64,000 bases of DNA from Pedobacter cryophilus (GCF_005116455.1 NZ_SWBP01000002.1:434001-498000); one strand, 5' to 3'; shown: positions 1 through 11,180, counted from the first letter of the stretch. Notes: a model not told the origin generated them from the letters alone. Program-made: numbers and translations.

Positions 1-832
1 TGCTCGTATTTCCGTTTACGTTATGAGTATGGTCTCCAGCCCCAGTGGTTTGAAATTGTCCTATGATAATATTGTCAGTTGTAGCGGCGGAATTCTCTTC
101 ATTATGCGCATCGTTTTTGTCATAAGTACCGTCGCTTCCATTTCTTCTTCTTGCAATATAGTGTGTGTGATAACCGTTGGAGGACGTATTAATATTAATA
201 CCATGTAAATGCTGTTTTAAATCATCTTGTTGCACTGTTTTTAAAGCAGGGCCAGTATGGCTATTTCCTGAACCAGCTCCTCGTAAAAACATGGCTCTTA
301 AATCAGGTGTGGTTGTTGTACCTAAAAGAGTTCTTAAATTTGTTGTATAATCATTAACGGGAATGTTACTCCCATCACAAAGCAGCCAACCTTGTGGGGC
401 CGTTGTGCCAACAAAAGGCATGATAGCGCCTGTAGGAACTCCGTTTTGCGCAAAAATTGAATAGGGTACTGCTTGTAATTTTTCATTAGAAAAAACTACA
501 CTTCCTTGAGTAACTTTTAAATAAGCTGAGTGTGTCCCAATTTGATTGTAAATTGTTTGATCAATATCTAACACGTAGGAGAATACCCCAAAATTATCAG
601 TTTTTACATTTGCTGTTCTTGTGAGTATAGGTTGTTCACTATTACCGGTTCCTAAATAATAAACGGTAAATACCAAAGCTAGCTGATCTATATTGGCTAT
701 AGCTGCGTTGTTTTCATCCCGGGCTATTCCTTGAATAGACATACCAGATGAGGTTACGTTTGTTTGAGCATTTATATTTAATGACAGAAGAAGTCCTAAA
801 ATGACTAAGAAAGAAAAGGAGAGTTTTTTCAT
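1..832 (-). CDS. Secreted phage tail-collar domain protein (3' end beyond window)
   Basis: My translation of the minus strand from an ATG at 832 stays open to base 1 (277 codons), so the C-terminus is missing. Residues 1-22 form a signal peptide ending LNINA, so the protein should be exported. Residues about 28-130 are a small beta-rich region. From residue 135 there is a tail-collar domain (as in phage tail fibres and microcystin-dependent proteins): GAIMPF, then GWLLCDG, then PDLRAMFLRGAG, followed by His-rich stretches (QHLHG, YHTHY, DHTHN). The collar assignment is firm. A tail collar behind a signal peptide, with no phage genes nearby, points to a surface or adhesin-like protein rather than a virion part; that is inference. 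It is divergent from the AraC-type regulator, 110 bp away. Confidence 0.85.
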   Translation of the reverse strand, partial: MKKLSFSFLVILGLLLSLNINAQTNVTSSGMSIQGIARDENNAAIANIDQLALVFTVYYLGTGNSEQPILTRTANVKTDNFGVFSYVLDIDQTIYNQIGTHSAYLKVTQGSVVFSNEKLQAVPYSIFAQNGVPTGAIMPFVGTTAPQGWLLCDGSNIPVNDYTTNLRTLLGTTTTPDLRAMFLRGAGSGNSHTGPALKTVQQDDLKQHLHGININTSSNGYHTHYIARRRNGSDGTYDKNDAHNEENSAATTDNIIIGQFQTTGAGDHTHNVNGNTS

Positions 833-942
833 AATTTTTATATTTTTTTTAACTGTTACGTAAAGCAACTACAAAGGTTAGGGTAAGAAAAATAGAGGCA
901 GTTAAATTTCTATATTCGTGACATATTTTGAATATTTGACAC

Positions 943-2088
943 ATGTTTTTAAATGTTATATCATTACTAGTTGGCTTTTTGTGCTTGTTTGTGGTTTTAC
1001 TGATGCTTTTTAATCAAAAGCCAAATCGCAAAACAAATGAGTATTTAATAGCTATTTTGATAGTAGTTGGTTTGCAACGTTTTCTTTATGCGATAGAAGT
1101 ATTGGGGTTTATAAACAAAACGTATAGCCCTTTAAAAATTATGCCTGTGCTTGCAGTTTACATTGTACCCGTTTACTATTTATTCTTTAAAAGATTAATT
1201 GATGGTACAGGGAATTTTAATAAAGAACTGTTGCATTTCATCATTCCAACTATATTTATTTTAATAAACTTAGTGTTTGTTAATTATGGCATCAACAGAA
1301 TATTCTACCTAGTTTACTCCGTTACCTATTTTACATTTAATATCAAAATTGCAAGGCAATATGTTTTTAAGAAAAAGTCATCTCTGTTAGATAGGGCAAA
1401 TTATCAAACTACAAAAACATGGTTACTACTGATGTTAGCAGTCACTTTTTTGCTGGTTGTTTATTCAAACTGCTTTCTGTTTCAAGATTTAACTGTTAAA
1501 ATGAATTTGAATACCTTTTATAGATTTTCATCTTGTGTTTGGTTAATCATTCTGATATACATGTTTAAAAACCCCGTAATTATTTTTGGCGAGCATGCAT
1601 TACTAAAGAGTATTCAAGAAAATGAAGATGAGCCGCAAGATTTTCAAATATGGAATCACAAACCCTTACTTGTAATAGAAGATAAAGACAAAATTGTGCA
1701 GCAAACTCTAATAAACAGGATAGACTACATCATTCTAGAAATCAAAACATTACAACAATCAGCACCGCTAATATCTAAAACCACTTTAAATGCCGAAACT
1801 TTAGCTAGGGAATTAAAAATACCAAAACGTCATTTAGATTTTATATTCAAATACTATTGCCATTATTCTATCAATGATTTTGGTAATTTGGTTAAAGTGA
1901 ATTATGCATTAACACTTATTAAACAAGGGTATCTTGAAAAGTTCACGGTGGCTTCTTTAGGAGAACAATGTTTATTTAATTCTCGATTTACCTTTTCCAA
2001 AAATTTCAAAAAATTTGTAGGTGTATCTGTTAGTGATTTTGTAAGTACTCATGGTCTTGTAAAAGACAATCAGCAATGGGCTACCTAA
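943..2088 (+). CDS. Membrane-anchored AraC-family transcriptional regulator
   Basis: 381 residues. The first about 215 residues hold six or seven hydrophobic segments (for example 4-22, 36-55, 67-84, 94-113, 144-162 and 185-203). A linker of about 70 residues follows, then a C-terminal AraC/XylS-type DNA-binding domain (about 270-370) with two helix-turn-helix units: LARELKIPKRHL and a second unit ending FNSRFTFSKNFKKFVGVSVSDF. This architecture, a polytopic membrane sensor joined directly to an AraC HTH, is common in Bacteroidota. The ligand is unknown. The gene faces away from the tail-collar gene and may regulate it, but no operator was identified. The start ATG at 943 is the first codon of the first hydrophobic segment. 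Confidence 0.85.
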   Translation: MFLNVISLLVGFLCLFVVLLMLFNQKPNRKTNEYLIAILIVVGLQRFLYAIEVLGFINKTYSPLKIMPVLAVYIVPVYYLFFKRLIDGTGNFNKELLHFIIPTIFILINLVFVNYGINRIFYLVYSVTYFTFNIKIARQYVFKKKSSLLDRANYQTTKTWLLLMLAVTFLLVVYSNCFLFQDLTVKMNLNTFYRFSSCVWLIILIYMFKNPVIIFGEHALLKSIQENEDEPQDFQIWNHKPLLVIEDKDKIVQQTLINRIDYIILEIKTLQQSAPLISKTTLNAETLARELKIPKRHLDFIFKYYCHYSINDFGNLVKVNYALTLIKQGYLEKFTVASLGEQCLFNSRFTFSKNFKKFVGVSVSDFVSTHGLVKDNQQWAT

Positions 2089-2478
2089 ATAAGGTTTTGT
2101 TTTAAAAATCTTTAATCCCGTTCTATTTTCATTAAAAACATTTGTTTATTTATCAGTAGGTCGGCGCTGCTATTGATGAGCAAAAGCCTGAGTAGTATAA
2201 ACCGGGGCGGCAGCGGTATCTTTTTGCCGTGTTTGGAAAAAAGGGGAGGTGCAAAAAATTTAGCAGAGCACCGGACTGCCTTAAATTAACTACCATGCAT
2301 TTGCTTTTCAAAAAAGAAAATTTACAAGATTTTTTAAGCTTAAAGAAAAGGAGAAAATAAATAACTAAGCCTTGTTTTTTTGATTTTGTGTAAAAAAACT
2401 ATAAATCTTTCTGTAAAAACTGATGTTTTATTAACTTCGGCAATCAATCAATAAATTCACATAAATCAAAATAAACAG
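2089..2478. other. Intergenic region with a GC-rich island
   Basis: 390 bases without a supported gene. The ends are very AT-rich, but about 2155-2290 is clearly richer in G+C (for example CCGGGGCGGCAGCGG and AGAGCACCGGACTGCC) and unlike everything around it. It has no open frame with a plausible product and no tRNA-like fold. Compositional islands of this kind also occur at 49455-49615 and 57870-58015. A weak -7-like TAACTTCG at 2432-2439 could serve mdh; no matching -33 element was seen. Confidence 0.5.
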
Positions 2479-3417
2479 ATGAAAATTACCGTAGTTGGAG
2501 CAGGGGCAGTAGGCGCAACCTGTGCTGATAACATTGCCAGAAGAGAATTAGCAGAAGAGTTAATTTTGTTAGACATTAGAGAAGGTTTTGCCGAAGGTAA
2601 AGCTATTGATATGATGCAAACTGCTGCTTATTTAGGTTTTGATACCAAAATTAAAGGGGTAACTAATGATTATGCTGCAACTGCAGATTCTGAAGTGGTA
2701 GTAATTACATCTGGTTTGCCTCGTAAACCAGGAATGACTCGTGAAGAGTTAATTGGAACTAACGCAGGAATTGTAAAATCGGTAACAGAAAGTATTTTAA
2801 AACATTCTCCAAATACCATCATCATTGTGGTTTCTAACCCAATGGATACCATGAATTATTTGACCTTAAAAACATCGGGCTTACCTAAAGAAAGAATTTT
2901 AGGAATGGGCGGTGCTTTAGATTCTGCTCGTTTTAAATATTATTTAAGTTTAGAATTAGGTTGCTCTCCGGCAGATTTAAATGCTGTAGTTATTGGTGGG
3001 CATGGTGATACCACTATGATTCCTTTAATTAACCACGCTACTTGGAATAGCATTCCGGTAACGCAATTATTAACTAAAGAACAACAAGATAAAATAGTTG
3101 CCGCAACTATGGTTGGTGGTGCTACTTTAACCAAATTAATTGGAACTTCTGCTTGGTATGCGCCAGGTGCTGGTACTGCTGCAATGGTTGAAGCGATTGT
3201 ACGTGACGAGAAAAAATTGATTTCTTGCGGTGTTGCTTTAAATGGCGAATATGGCCAAAGCGATATTTCTTTAGTGGTACCGGTAGTTTTAGGTAGAAAC
3301 GGATGGGAAAAAATTATTAACTTTAAACTAAGCGATGCTGAAAAAGCAGAATTTAACAAAAGCGCTGATGCGGTTAGAAATATGAATCAGGTTTTAGTTG
3401 ATTCTAAGTTTATTTAA
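2479..3417 (+). CDS. mdh: Malate dehydrogenase
   Basis: 312 residues, the usual length for the LDH-like malate dehydrogenases of Bacteroidota. It interconverts malate and oxaloacetate with NAD(H) in the TCA cycle, in the cytosol. The Rossmann motif GAGAVG is at residues 7-12, with D32 after the second strand (NAD rather than NADP preference). Substrate-binding R82 and R88 lie in GLPRKPGMTREE, N120 in VSNPMD, R151 in ALDSARF, and the catalytic histidine is H175 in GGHGDTTM. Arg at position 82 fits malate rather than lactate specificity. The downstream retropepsin-like gene starts 5 bp after the stop, so they are probably cotranscribed. Confidence 0.96.
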   Translation: MKITVVGAGAVGATCADNIARRELAEELILLDIREGFAEGKAIDMMQTAAYLGFDTKIKGVTNDYAATADSEVVVITSGLPRKPGMTREELIGTNAGIVKSVTESILKHSPNTIIIVVSNPMDTMNYLTLKTSGLPKERILGMGGALDSARFKYYLSLELGCSPADLNAVVIGGHGDTTMIPLINHATWNSIPVTQLLTKEQQDKIVAATMVGGATLTKLIGTSAWYAPGAGTAAMVEAIVRDEKKLISCGVALNGEYGQSDISLVVPVVLGRNGWEKIINFKLSDAEKAEFNKSADAVRNMNQVLVDSKFI

Positions 3418-3422
3418 ACTAA

Positions 3423-3857
3423 ATGACTCAATATTATTTACCCTTGCAAGTGGTAGACTTGCAGGGCGACGGCTTCCACCTTTTGGTGGAAGTTGTTGTT
3501 TTTGGACAAAATTTTAAAGCGGTTTTAGATACTGGCGCATCAAAATCTGCTTTTGATATGGATATTATTTCTGGCTTAGCTCCCCAAGATCAAATTATTC
3601 ATATTCCAGATCAACATGCCATAGGTTTAGGAACTACTACTATGGAACGTTATTTTGTGAATTGCCCCGAATTAAAATTAGGAGATTTAATGATAGAAAA
3701 TTACGAAGCTCCGGTTTTTGATCTTTCGGCTATTAAATTTGCTTATGAGAAATTAGATTTGCCATTGGTTATTGGGGTTATAGGAGGCGATATTTTAATG
3801 CAATTTAACGGAATCATAGATTATCAAAACCTAAGTTTAACATTATCTAAAAATTAA
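3423..3857 (+). CDS. Retropepsin-like aspartic protease family protein
   Basis: 144 residues, one single-lobed aspartyl-protease fold of clan AA type, with the active-site motif DTGAS at 36-40. A hydrophobic-hydrophobic-Gly motif (VIGVIGGDIL) in the second half matches the flap/psi-loop expected of a retropepsin-like monomer that works as a dimer. No signal peptide or membrane segment is visible, so it should be cytosolic. It follows mdh by 5 bp, but nothing links it mechanistically to malate metabolism. Substrate unknown. An active protease is inferred only from the intact DTG; some family members bind peptides without cleaving. Confidence 0.75.
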   Translation: MTQYYLPLQVVDLQGDGFHLLVEVVVFGQNFKAVLDTGASKSAFDMDIISGLAPQDQIIHIPDQHAIGLGTTTMERYFVNCPELKLGDLMIENYEAPVFDLSAIKFAYEKLDLPLVIGVIGGDILMQFNGIIDYQNLSLTLSKN

Positions 3858-3897
3858 AGCGTAGTTTTTTGTAAATTGGATTGATAAAATCTACGTA

Positions 3898-4305
3898 ATG
3901 AAAAAAGATATTCAAACCGCAGCAGACATTAAATTATTAGTTGATGATTTTTATAAAAAAGCCATTGCTAATGATGCTTTAGGACATATTTTTACTGAAG
4001 TAGCCAAGGTTAATTGGGAACATCACTTGCCCATTATGTATGCCTTTTGGGAATCTATATTATTAGGTGAAGTGGGATACAAAGGAAACCCAATGGACGC
4101 TCATTTTCGTTTAAACGAAAAATATACGCTTACCGCAGACCATTTTAATACTTGGAAATTTTTGTTTTTAGAAACTGTTGATGAACATTTTGAAGGTGAA
4201 GTAGCTCAAATGGCTAAGCAAAAAGCAATAAGCATTGCCGATTTAATGTTTTATAAAATCCACAACAATTACAATTCTCCGGGCGTTGCTCAGCCAAAAA
4301 AATAA
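3898..4305 (+). CDS. Group III truncated haemoglobin
   Basis: 135 residues, the size of a single-domain truncated globin. Group III signatures are present: HHLPIMYAFWESILLG in the middle helices, YKGNPMDAHF with H69 as the probable proximal haem ligand, and the distal part HFNTWKFLFLETVDEHFEGEVA. Known group III globins bind O2 or NO in the cytosol and are usually linked to detoxification of reactive nitrogen or oxygen species; a physiological role here is inference. It lies 40 bp after the retropepsin-like gene on the same strand, so it may be part of the mdh transcription unit. Confidence 0.85.
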   Translation: MKKDIQTAADIKLLVDDFYKKAIANDALGHIFTEVAKVNWEHHLPIMYAFWESILLGEVGYKGNPMDAHFRLNEKYTLTADHFNTWKFLFLETVDEHFEGEVAQMAKQKAISIADLMFYKIHNNYNSPGVAQPKK

Positions 4306-4361
4306 ATTAGATATTTTATCATCCTACTAAAAATAAGTAACTTGTATTAAGCCAATTGTTT

Positions 4362-5249
4362 ATGATAAAGTTTTTGCTGGTTTTAATTTTCATTCCTTAC
4401 TTAGCCACCGGTCAAAATTTAAATGGCTTTTGGAAAGGTAAAATCACTCAAGATACTGGCGGTTACGCTCCGGATTATAATTTAGAAGTTAATATAGTTC
4501 AAAAGAAAAATTATTTATCAGGCGAGACCAAGGCTTATTTAGGTAAAATAGTGATTGAAAGATTAGGATTTTATGGATATATCAAAAAAGATTCTGTTTA
4601 TTTATTTGAATCTGAGCAAGCGCTAATTGAGAATGTTCAACCTCCAGAATATAAGCCATGCGTAAAGAATTTTGTATTAACCTACAAAAAAGATGTAAAC
4701 GGAAACGAAATTTTATTTGGTAGATGGGATGGAATTGGATTAAAGAATAATACTAAAATGGATAATAATTTAATCGATTCTTTAGGTTTTATACTGGATG
4801 ATCCTGAATGTATTCCAGGATTAGTTTATCTCTCAAAAAACGATGCTTTAAAAATTGAAACCAATCAGCCAACTCAAGTTATTACTTTTACTGATACCTT
4901 AAAAGGAACCCATATAAACAAGTTTAAAGAGATTGTAGTTTACAATCAAATTGTTGTAGTCTCTATTAGCGACTATGAAGAAGTGGACGGTGACCGCGTT
5001 TCTGTTTTTATGAACAGAGAAGTTGTAGAGAAAAATATTGGCGTAAGGAGGGTTCCATATATTTTCACACTAGCACTTAATCCCAATTATATTACTAACG
5101 AACTTTCTATCTTAGCTGATAATTTGGGCAAAATTCCACCAAATACTTCTTTAATAGTTATAAAAGATGGAGATTTTGAACATAAAGTTTATATTTCATC
5201 AGATTTAAAAAATACTGCGGCCATTTACCTAAAGTATAAAAAGCCTTAA
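4362..5249 (+). CDS. Secreted protein of unknown function, tandem paralogue A
   Basis: 295 residues from the ATG at 4362; an in-frame TTG six bases earlier is less likely because the ATG gives a clean signal peptide (MIKFLLVLIFIPYLATGQ). I do not recognise the family. The N-terminal half carries LNGFWKGKI and beta-rich sequence. The C-terminal half (about 190-295) contains SISDYEEVDGDRVSVFMNRE and ADNLGKIPPNTSLIV. The same elements recur in the next gene, so the pair is a tandem duplication. The conserved DGD-SV-NRE block resembles a small beta-sandwich domain found in secreted Bacteroidota proteins. Probable location is the periplasm or cell surface. Confidence 0.7.
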   Translation: MIKFLLVLIFIPYLATGQNLNGFWKGKITQDTGGYAPDYNLEVNIVQKKNYLSGETKAYLGKIVIERLGFYGYIKKDSVYLFESEQALIENVQPPEYKPCVKNFVLTYKKDVNGNEILFGRWDGIGLKNNTKMDNNLIDSLGFILDDPECIPGLVYLSKNDALKIETNQPTQVITFTDTLKGTHINKFKEIVVYNQIVVVSISDYEEVDGDRVSVFMNREVVEKNIGVRRVPYIFTLALNPNYITNELSILADNLGKIPPNTSLIVIKDGDFEHKVYISSDLKNTAAIYLKYKKP

Positions 5250-5256
5250 ACTGTTT

Positions 5257-6114
5257 ATGAAGAAATTTATTCTTATTTTATTTTTATTTCCTTTTTCAGT
5301 ATTAGCGCAATATAAAGGCATTTGGAATGGCTTTCTTACAGCAGAAAATAGAACTTACAGATCATATTACATTTTAGACGTTAAGGAAGAATTTGATGGT
5401 TTAATTAAAGGAGATGCCTATATATACAGAACAAATTATCTTTCTTTTTTAGGAAAGATGAATTTTATTGGTACCATAGATGGGAATAAGCTTCACATTT
5501 CTGAATTAAAATTATTGATTAACCAAAGGCCTATTACCAAAGAAGATTTTTGCTATAAAAATATGGTTTTGGAGCTTATTACTAAAGATAGTATCATTCA
5601 TTTAACCGGGCCTTGGGAAGGGGCTTTAGCAAATAATGCTTACAGATGCGATCCTGGAGATGTGTTTTTGAGAAGATTAAATAAGGAGGGCAATGGTTTG
5701 GATCCAATACCTGATGACATTCTTGCACAAATTAAAAAAACTGAATTAAAGCCTGATTCATTTTTAAATACAGCCTTAACAATACCAAAGGTTATTGATG
5801 TGCAGGGCAAAAATGTAAAGATTCAGATTAGTGATTACGAGAAAATAGATGGGGATATTGTTTCTGTTTACTTGAACCGAGAAAAAGTGATAGACAAAGC
5901 TGAGATCAAAAAAAGACCGATAGAAAGAACGGTAAGGTTAAGTCAGCTAGTACAAATAAATGAATTGGTGGTTTATGCACATAATTTAGGGGAAATTTCG
6001 CCCAATACCTGTATGATGACTGTTGATGACGGTATCACTATACAAAAGGTATTTATAGAATCTTCGCTTCAAAAAAGCGCACTTTTATACCTCAGGTATA
6101 AGCCAGTAAAATAA
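5257..6114 (+). CDS. Secreted protein of unknown function, tandem paralogue B
   Basis: 285 residues with a signal peptide (about 1-17, ending FSVLAQ). It starts 7 bp after paralogue A and shares its plan: YKGIWNGFL near the mature N-terminus matches LNGFWKGKI, and the C-terminal block ISDYEKIDGDIVSVYLNRE followed by AHNLGEISPNTCMM matches its neighbour position by position. Divergence is substantial, so this is an old duplication rather than an assembly artefact. No catalytic motif is recognised. The gene ends at a strong bidirectional hairpin shared with gyrB. Confidence 0.7.
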   Translation: MKKFILILFLFPFSVLAQYKGIWNGFLTAENRTYRSYYILDVKEEFDGLIKGDAYIYRTNYLSFLGKMNFIGTIDGNKLHISELKLLINQRPITKEDFCYKNMVLELITKDSIIHLTGPWEGALANNAYRCDPGDVFLRRLNKEGNGLDPIPDDILAQIKKTELKPDSFLNTALTIPKVIDVQGKNVKIQISDYEKIDGDIVSVYLNREKVIDKAEIKKRPIERTVRLSQLVQINELVVYAHNLGEISPNTCMMTVDDGITIQKVFIESSLQKSALLYLRYKPVK

Positions 6115-6126
6115 AATCTCCTCTCA

Positions 6127-6164
6127 AAAAAAAATGCTGTTGAATAAGACTCAACAGCATTTTT
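6127..6164. terminator. Bidirectional rho-independent terminator
   Basis: ATGCTGTTGA and TCAACAGCAT form a perfect 10-bp stem (6134-6143 with 6151-6160) around a 7-base loop, with A-runs on the left and T-runs on the right. It lies between the convergent ends of paralogue B and gyrB, so it should stop both. Confidence 0.9.
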
Positions 6165-6184
6165 AGTATTATAATGAGTTAATA

Positions 6185-8624
<2,440 letters not shown>

Positions 8625-10109
8625 ATGAAAAAATATATTTACTTAAAGCTCTTTATTTTATCAGTATTGTTTGCTGCTTGCAGTAAGGAACAATTACCAG
8701 GAGTATCTCCATACTCTCCAGAAAAGGAGTTAATAGAATTGAGCTTTTTAAAAGCTAACAATTCTAATTTAGACAAAGATTACAAAGCAATAATAGATGG
8801 AAAAGATATCAATATTGAAGTTCCAAAAGGAACTGATTTAACTAAATTGATACCAACTTTTAAAATTTCAGATAAAGCGACCTTAAAAATTGGTACTGCA
8901 TTAATAGAAAGTGGTAAATCAGCAATAGATTTTTCCTATTCTCAAAGTTTTAAAGTAATTGCTCAAAACGAAACAACCAATGATTATTATTCAAATGTGT
9001 TGTTGGTGGGCTTACTTCCTAATTTAACTTTAAACAACAATAGTTCATACAGTTCTTATCTTAAAAATAACTTATATATAGACCTTTCATTTGCTATTCC
9101 AACAACTACACTTAACGAAGCTTATTTTGAAGATGCTTATAACGCAAGAGCTTATGGTGATTTTGATAAAGATGGAGATATAGACATTGTTGCTGTTGCA
9201 AGAAACGGAAAAGCAAATGCGGGTTTAGAGGTAGAATTTTTTAAAAACAACACTTTCCAATTCCAAAAAGATCAATCAGTTTTTACCGGTGGAGCACCAA
9301 AAATGGTGAGTGGTAGAAAAGCTATTGTTGGCGATTTTGATGGAAACGGTTGGTTAGATGTGGTTATAGCTGGTACTGGTTATGATGCAAATCCATATCC
9401 TGGCGAGGGCGTTAAAATTTTATTGAACACCAACGGAAAGTTTACTACTAAAGACTTAGGTGTAGGTATTGGTTATTTTGCCTCAGTTACATCTGGAGAT
9501 ATTGATAATGATGGGGATTTAGATCTTTTTGTTACCAATAACCAAAGCATTAGCAAGTTTTTGATAAATGATGGTAAAGGAACTTTTAAATATGATGCAG
9601 CAATGTATCCTAATACTTATTACAATAAAGGATATTTTTCATCAGAATTGTATGATATTAATAACGATGGTTATTTAGACTTAATTACCGGCGGACATGA
9701 ACATAATAATGCAAACACTATCATATTATGGGGAAATGCAACAGGTAATTATTTAACTTCAAAAATGACTACCATTCCAAAAAACACAACTAATGGAGTG
9801 GTATTAGATTTTGATTTTTTAGATTACGATAAAGATGGTAAAACAGATATTTTAATTACTAGAACAGGTAGTGGAAACGCAGAAGCCGGTTATTACCAGG
9901 GATATTATTTGCAATTATTAAAAGGTAACGGAACTGCTTTTACAGATGTAACTTCTAGTAATTTGAAAAATAATGCTAACGCTAACGGCAGATGGGTAAA
10001 CTGGATAAGAATTCAGGATGTGGATAATGATGGCGATTTAGATATTACTTCTGATGATAAGCTTTATGGTTTGGTTTGGTTAAATAATAATGGAGTTTTT
10101 TCAAAATAA
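8625..10109 (+). CDS. FG-GAP/VCBS-repeat outer-surface lipoprotein
   Basis: 494 residues. The lipobox LFAAC puts the lipidated cysteine at residue 19, so it is a lipoprotein. Residues about 35-125 form an N-terminal beta domain of the kind preceding repeats in Bacteroidota surface proteins (SFLKANN, then TFKISDKATLKIG). From about 170 onward come repeated calcium-loop motifs: DFDKDGDIDIV, DFDGNGWLDVV, DIDNDGDLDLF, DINNDGYLDLI, DYDKDGKTDIL and DVDNDGDLDIT. These are FG-GAP/VCBS repeats and should fold into an integrin-like beta-propeller. A binding or adhesion role is inferred from the fold. A terminator follows directly. Confidence 0.85.
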   Translation: MKKYIYLKLFILSVLFAACSKEQLPGVSPYSPEKELIELSFLKANNSNLDKDYKAIIDGKDINIEVPKGTDLTKLIPTFKISDKATLKIGTALIESGKSAIDFSYSQSFKVIAQNETTNDYYSNVLLVGLLPNLTLNNNSSYSSYLKNNLYIDLSFAIPTTTLNEAYFEDAYNARAYGDFDKDGDIDIVAVARNGKANAGLEVEFFKNNTFQFQKDQSVFTGGAPKMVSGRKAIVGDFDGNGWLDVVIAGTGYDANPYPGEGVKILLNTNGKFTTKDLGVGIGYFASVTSGDIDNDGDLDLFVTNNQSISKFLINDGKGTFKYDAAMYPNTYYNKGYFSSELYDINNDGYLDLITGGHEHNNANTIILWGNATGNYLTSKMTTIPKNTTNGVVLDFDFLDYDKDGKTDILITRTGSGNAEAGYYQGYYLQLLKGNGTAFTDVTSSNLKNNANANGRWVNWIRIQDVDNDGDLDITSDDKLYGLVWLNNNGVFSK

Positions 10110-10131
10110 GCGTTAACTTTAATTTGAAATT

Positions 10132-10165
10132 GAGAAAGCAGGATGATTATCATTCTGCTTTTTTT
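10132..10165 (+). terminator. Rho-independent terminator after the FG-GAP gene
   Basis: AAAGCAGGATG and CATTCTGCTTT pair (with one internal G/T position) around ATTAT and are followed by a run of T. It covers the ATG at 10143 that would otherwise extend the next frame, which argues for the downstream start at 10200. Confidence 0.8.
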
Positions 10166-10199
10166 ATGCAAGGCTAAATTTAAATTTATACTTTTAAAA

Positions 10200-11123
10200 A
10201 TGGCAAACACCGAGAATAGTTTTTTAGAACTAGATGACTTTGGAAACTTAGAATGGTTGGCCCACCAAGTGGTGGAAGGCTTTATCACCGGATTACATAA
10301 AAGTCCATTTCACGGTTTTTCTGTCGAATTTGCCGAACATAGATTGTATAACGTTGGTGATTCTGTTAAAAATGTAGATTGGAAACTCTTTGCCCGATCT
10401 GATAAGCTTTTTGTAAAACGTTTTGAAGAAGAAACTAATTTGAGGTGTCAAATCCTTATCGACTGTTCTTCTTCTATGTATTATCCTGAAAAAGGACTTA
10501 ATAAGTTTAAATTCTCGGCATTGGCCGCAGCCGCTTTAATCAATTTATTAAAAAGGCAAAGAGATGCTTTTGGGTTAACTCTTTTTGCTGAAACAATAGA
10601 GGTTCATACACAAGCAAAGTCTACATTATCTCATCAGAAATATATTTTAAATGAATTGGAGCAACATATTAAGTTAAATTCTGATTCAAAAAAGACCAAT
10701 ATTGTTGAAAATTTACATCTCATTGCCGAGCAAATTCACAAGCGATCTTTAGTAGTTATTTTTTCTGATTTATTGGAGAACTCCCTTTCTCAAAACTCTT
10801 CAGAAGAGTTGTTTGAAGCTTTACAGCATTTAAAATATAACAAACATGAAGTCATTATTTTTAATGTAAATGAGCTTAAACATGAGTTAAACTTTGATTT
10901 TGAAAATCGTCCTTATCATTTTATTGATAAAGAAACCAATGAGCAAATCAAATTAAATCCGGTTCAGTATAAAGAGGTTTATTTAGAAAGAATGGATAAT
11001 TTTAAGAAAGAATTTGATCTTAAATGCGCTCAATATAAAATTGAACTGGTAAACGCCAGCATAGAAGAAGGTTTTTATCCTGTTTTAAATGCATGGTTAA
11101 TTAAAAGAAATAGGATGGTTTAG
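10200..11123 (+). CDS. DUF58 domain-containing protein (VWA-like)
   Basis: 307 residues from the ATG at 10200 (MANTENSFLELDD). A longer in-frame start at 10143 is rejected because it lies inside the preceding terminator. The DUF58 signature is clear: FHGFSVEFAEHRLYNVGDS, then KNVDWKLFARSDKLFVKRFEEETN, then ILIDCSSSMYYP, a MIDAS-like DxSxS loop of a von Willebrand A fold. In many bacteria DUF58 proteins sit next to MoxR AAA+ ATPases; no moxR is adjacent here. No membrane segment is visible. A role in complex assembly with a MoxR partner elsewhere is inference. Confidence 0.85.
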   Translation: MANTENSFLELDDFGNLEWLAHQVVEGFITGLHKSPFHGFSVEFAEHRLYNVGDSVKNVDWKLFARSDKLFVKRFEEETNLRCQILIDCSSSMYYPEKGLNKFKFSALAAAALINLLKRQRDAFGLTLFAETIEVHTQAKSTLSHQKYILNELEQHIKLNSDSKKTNIVENLHLIAEQIHKRSLVVIFSDLLENSLSQNSSEELFEALQHLKYNKHEVIIFNVNELKHELNFDFENRPYHFIDKETNEQIKLNPVQYKEVYLERMDNFKKEFDLKCAQYKIELVNASIEEGFYPVLNAWLIKRNRMV

Positions 11124-11137
11124 TGTTAATGTTTGCT

Positions 11138-11171
11138 GTTAGAAATTTCATCTCGAAATAAAATTTCTAAC
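11138..11171. terminator. Hairpin between convergent genes
   Basis: GTTAGAAATTT (11138-11148) pairs perfectly with AAATTTCTAAC (11161-11171) around a 12-base loop, between the DUF58 stop (11123) and the aminotransferase stop (11181). The T-tract is weak, so its efficiency as a terminator is uncertain. Confidence 0.5.
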
Positions 11172-11180
11172 ACTTAAAGC

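Noticed and set aside
23-208. Plus-strand 61-codon frame at the left end
   Set aside because: It is antisense to the tail-collar gene and has no recognisable product.
2155-2290. GC-rich island considered as a tRNA or rRNA remnant
   Set aside because: No cloverleaf, no TTCGA-type T-loop, and no similarity to rRNA recognised.
10143-10199. Extended start for the DUF58 gene
   Set aside because: The upstream ATG is inside the terminator of the previous gene and would give an unlikely N-terminus.
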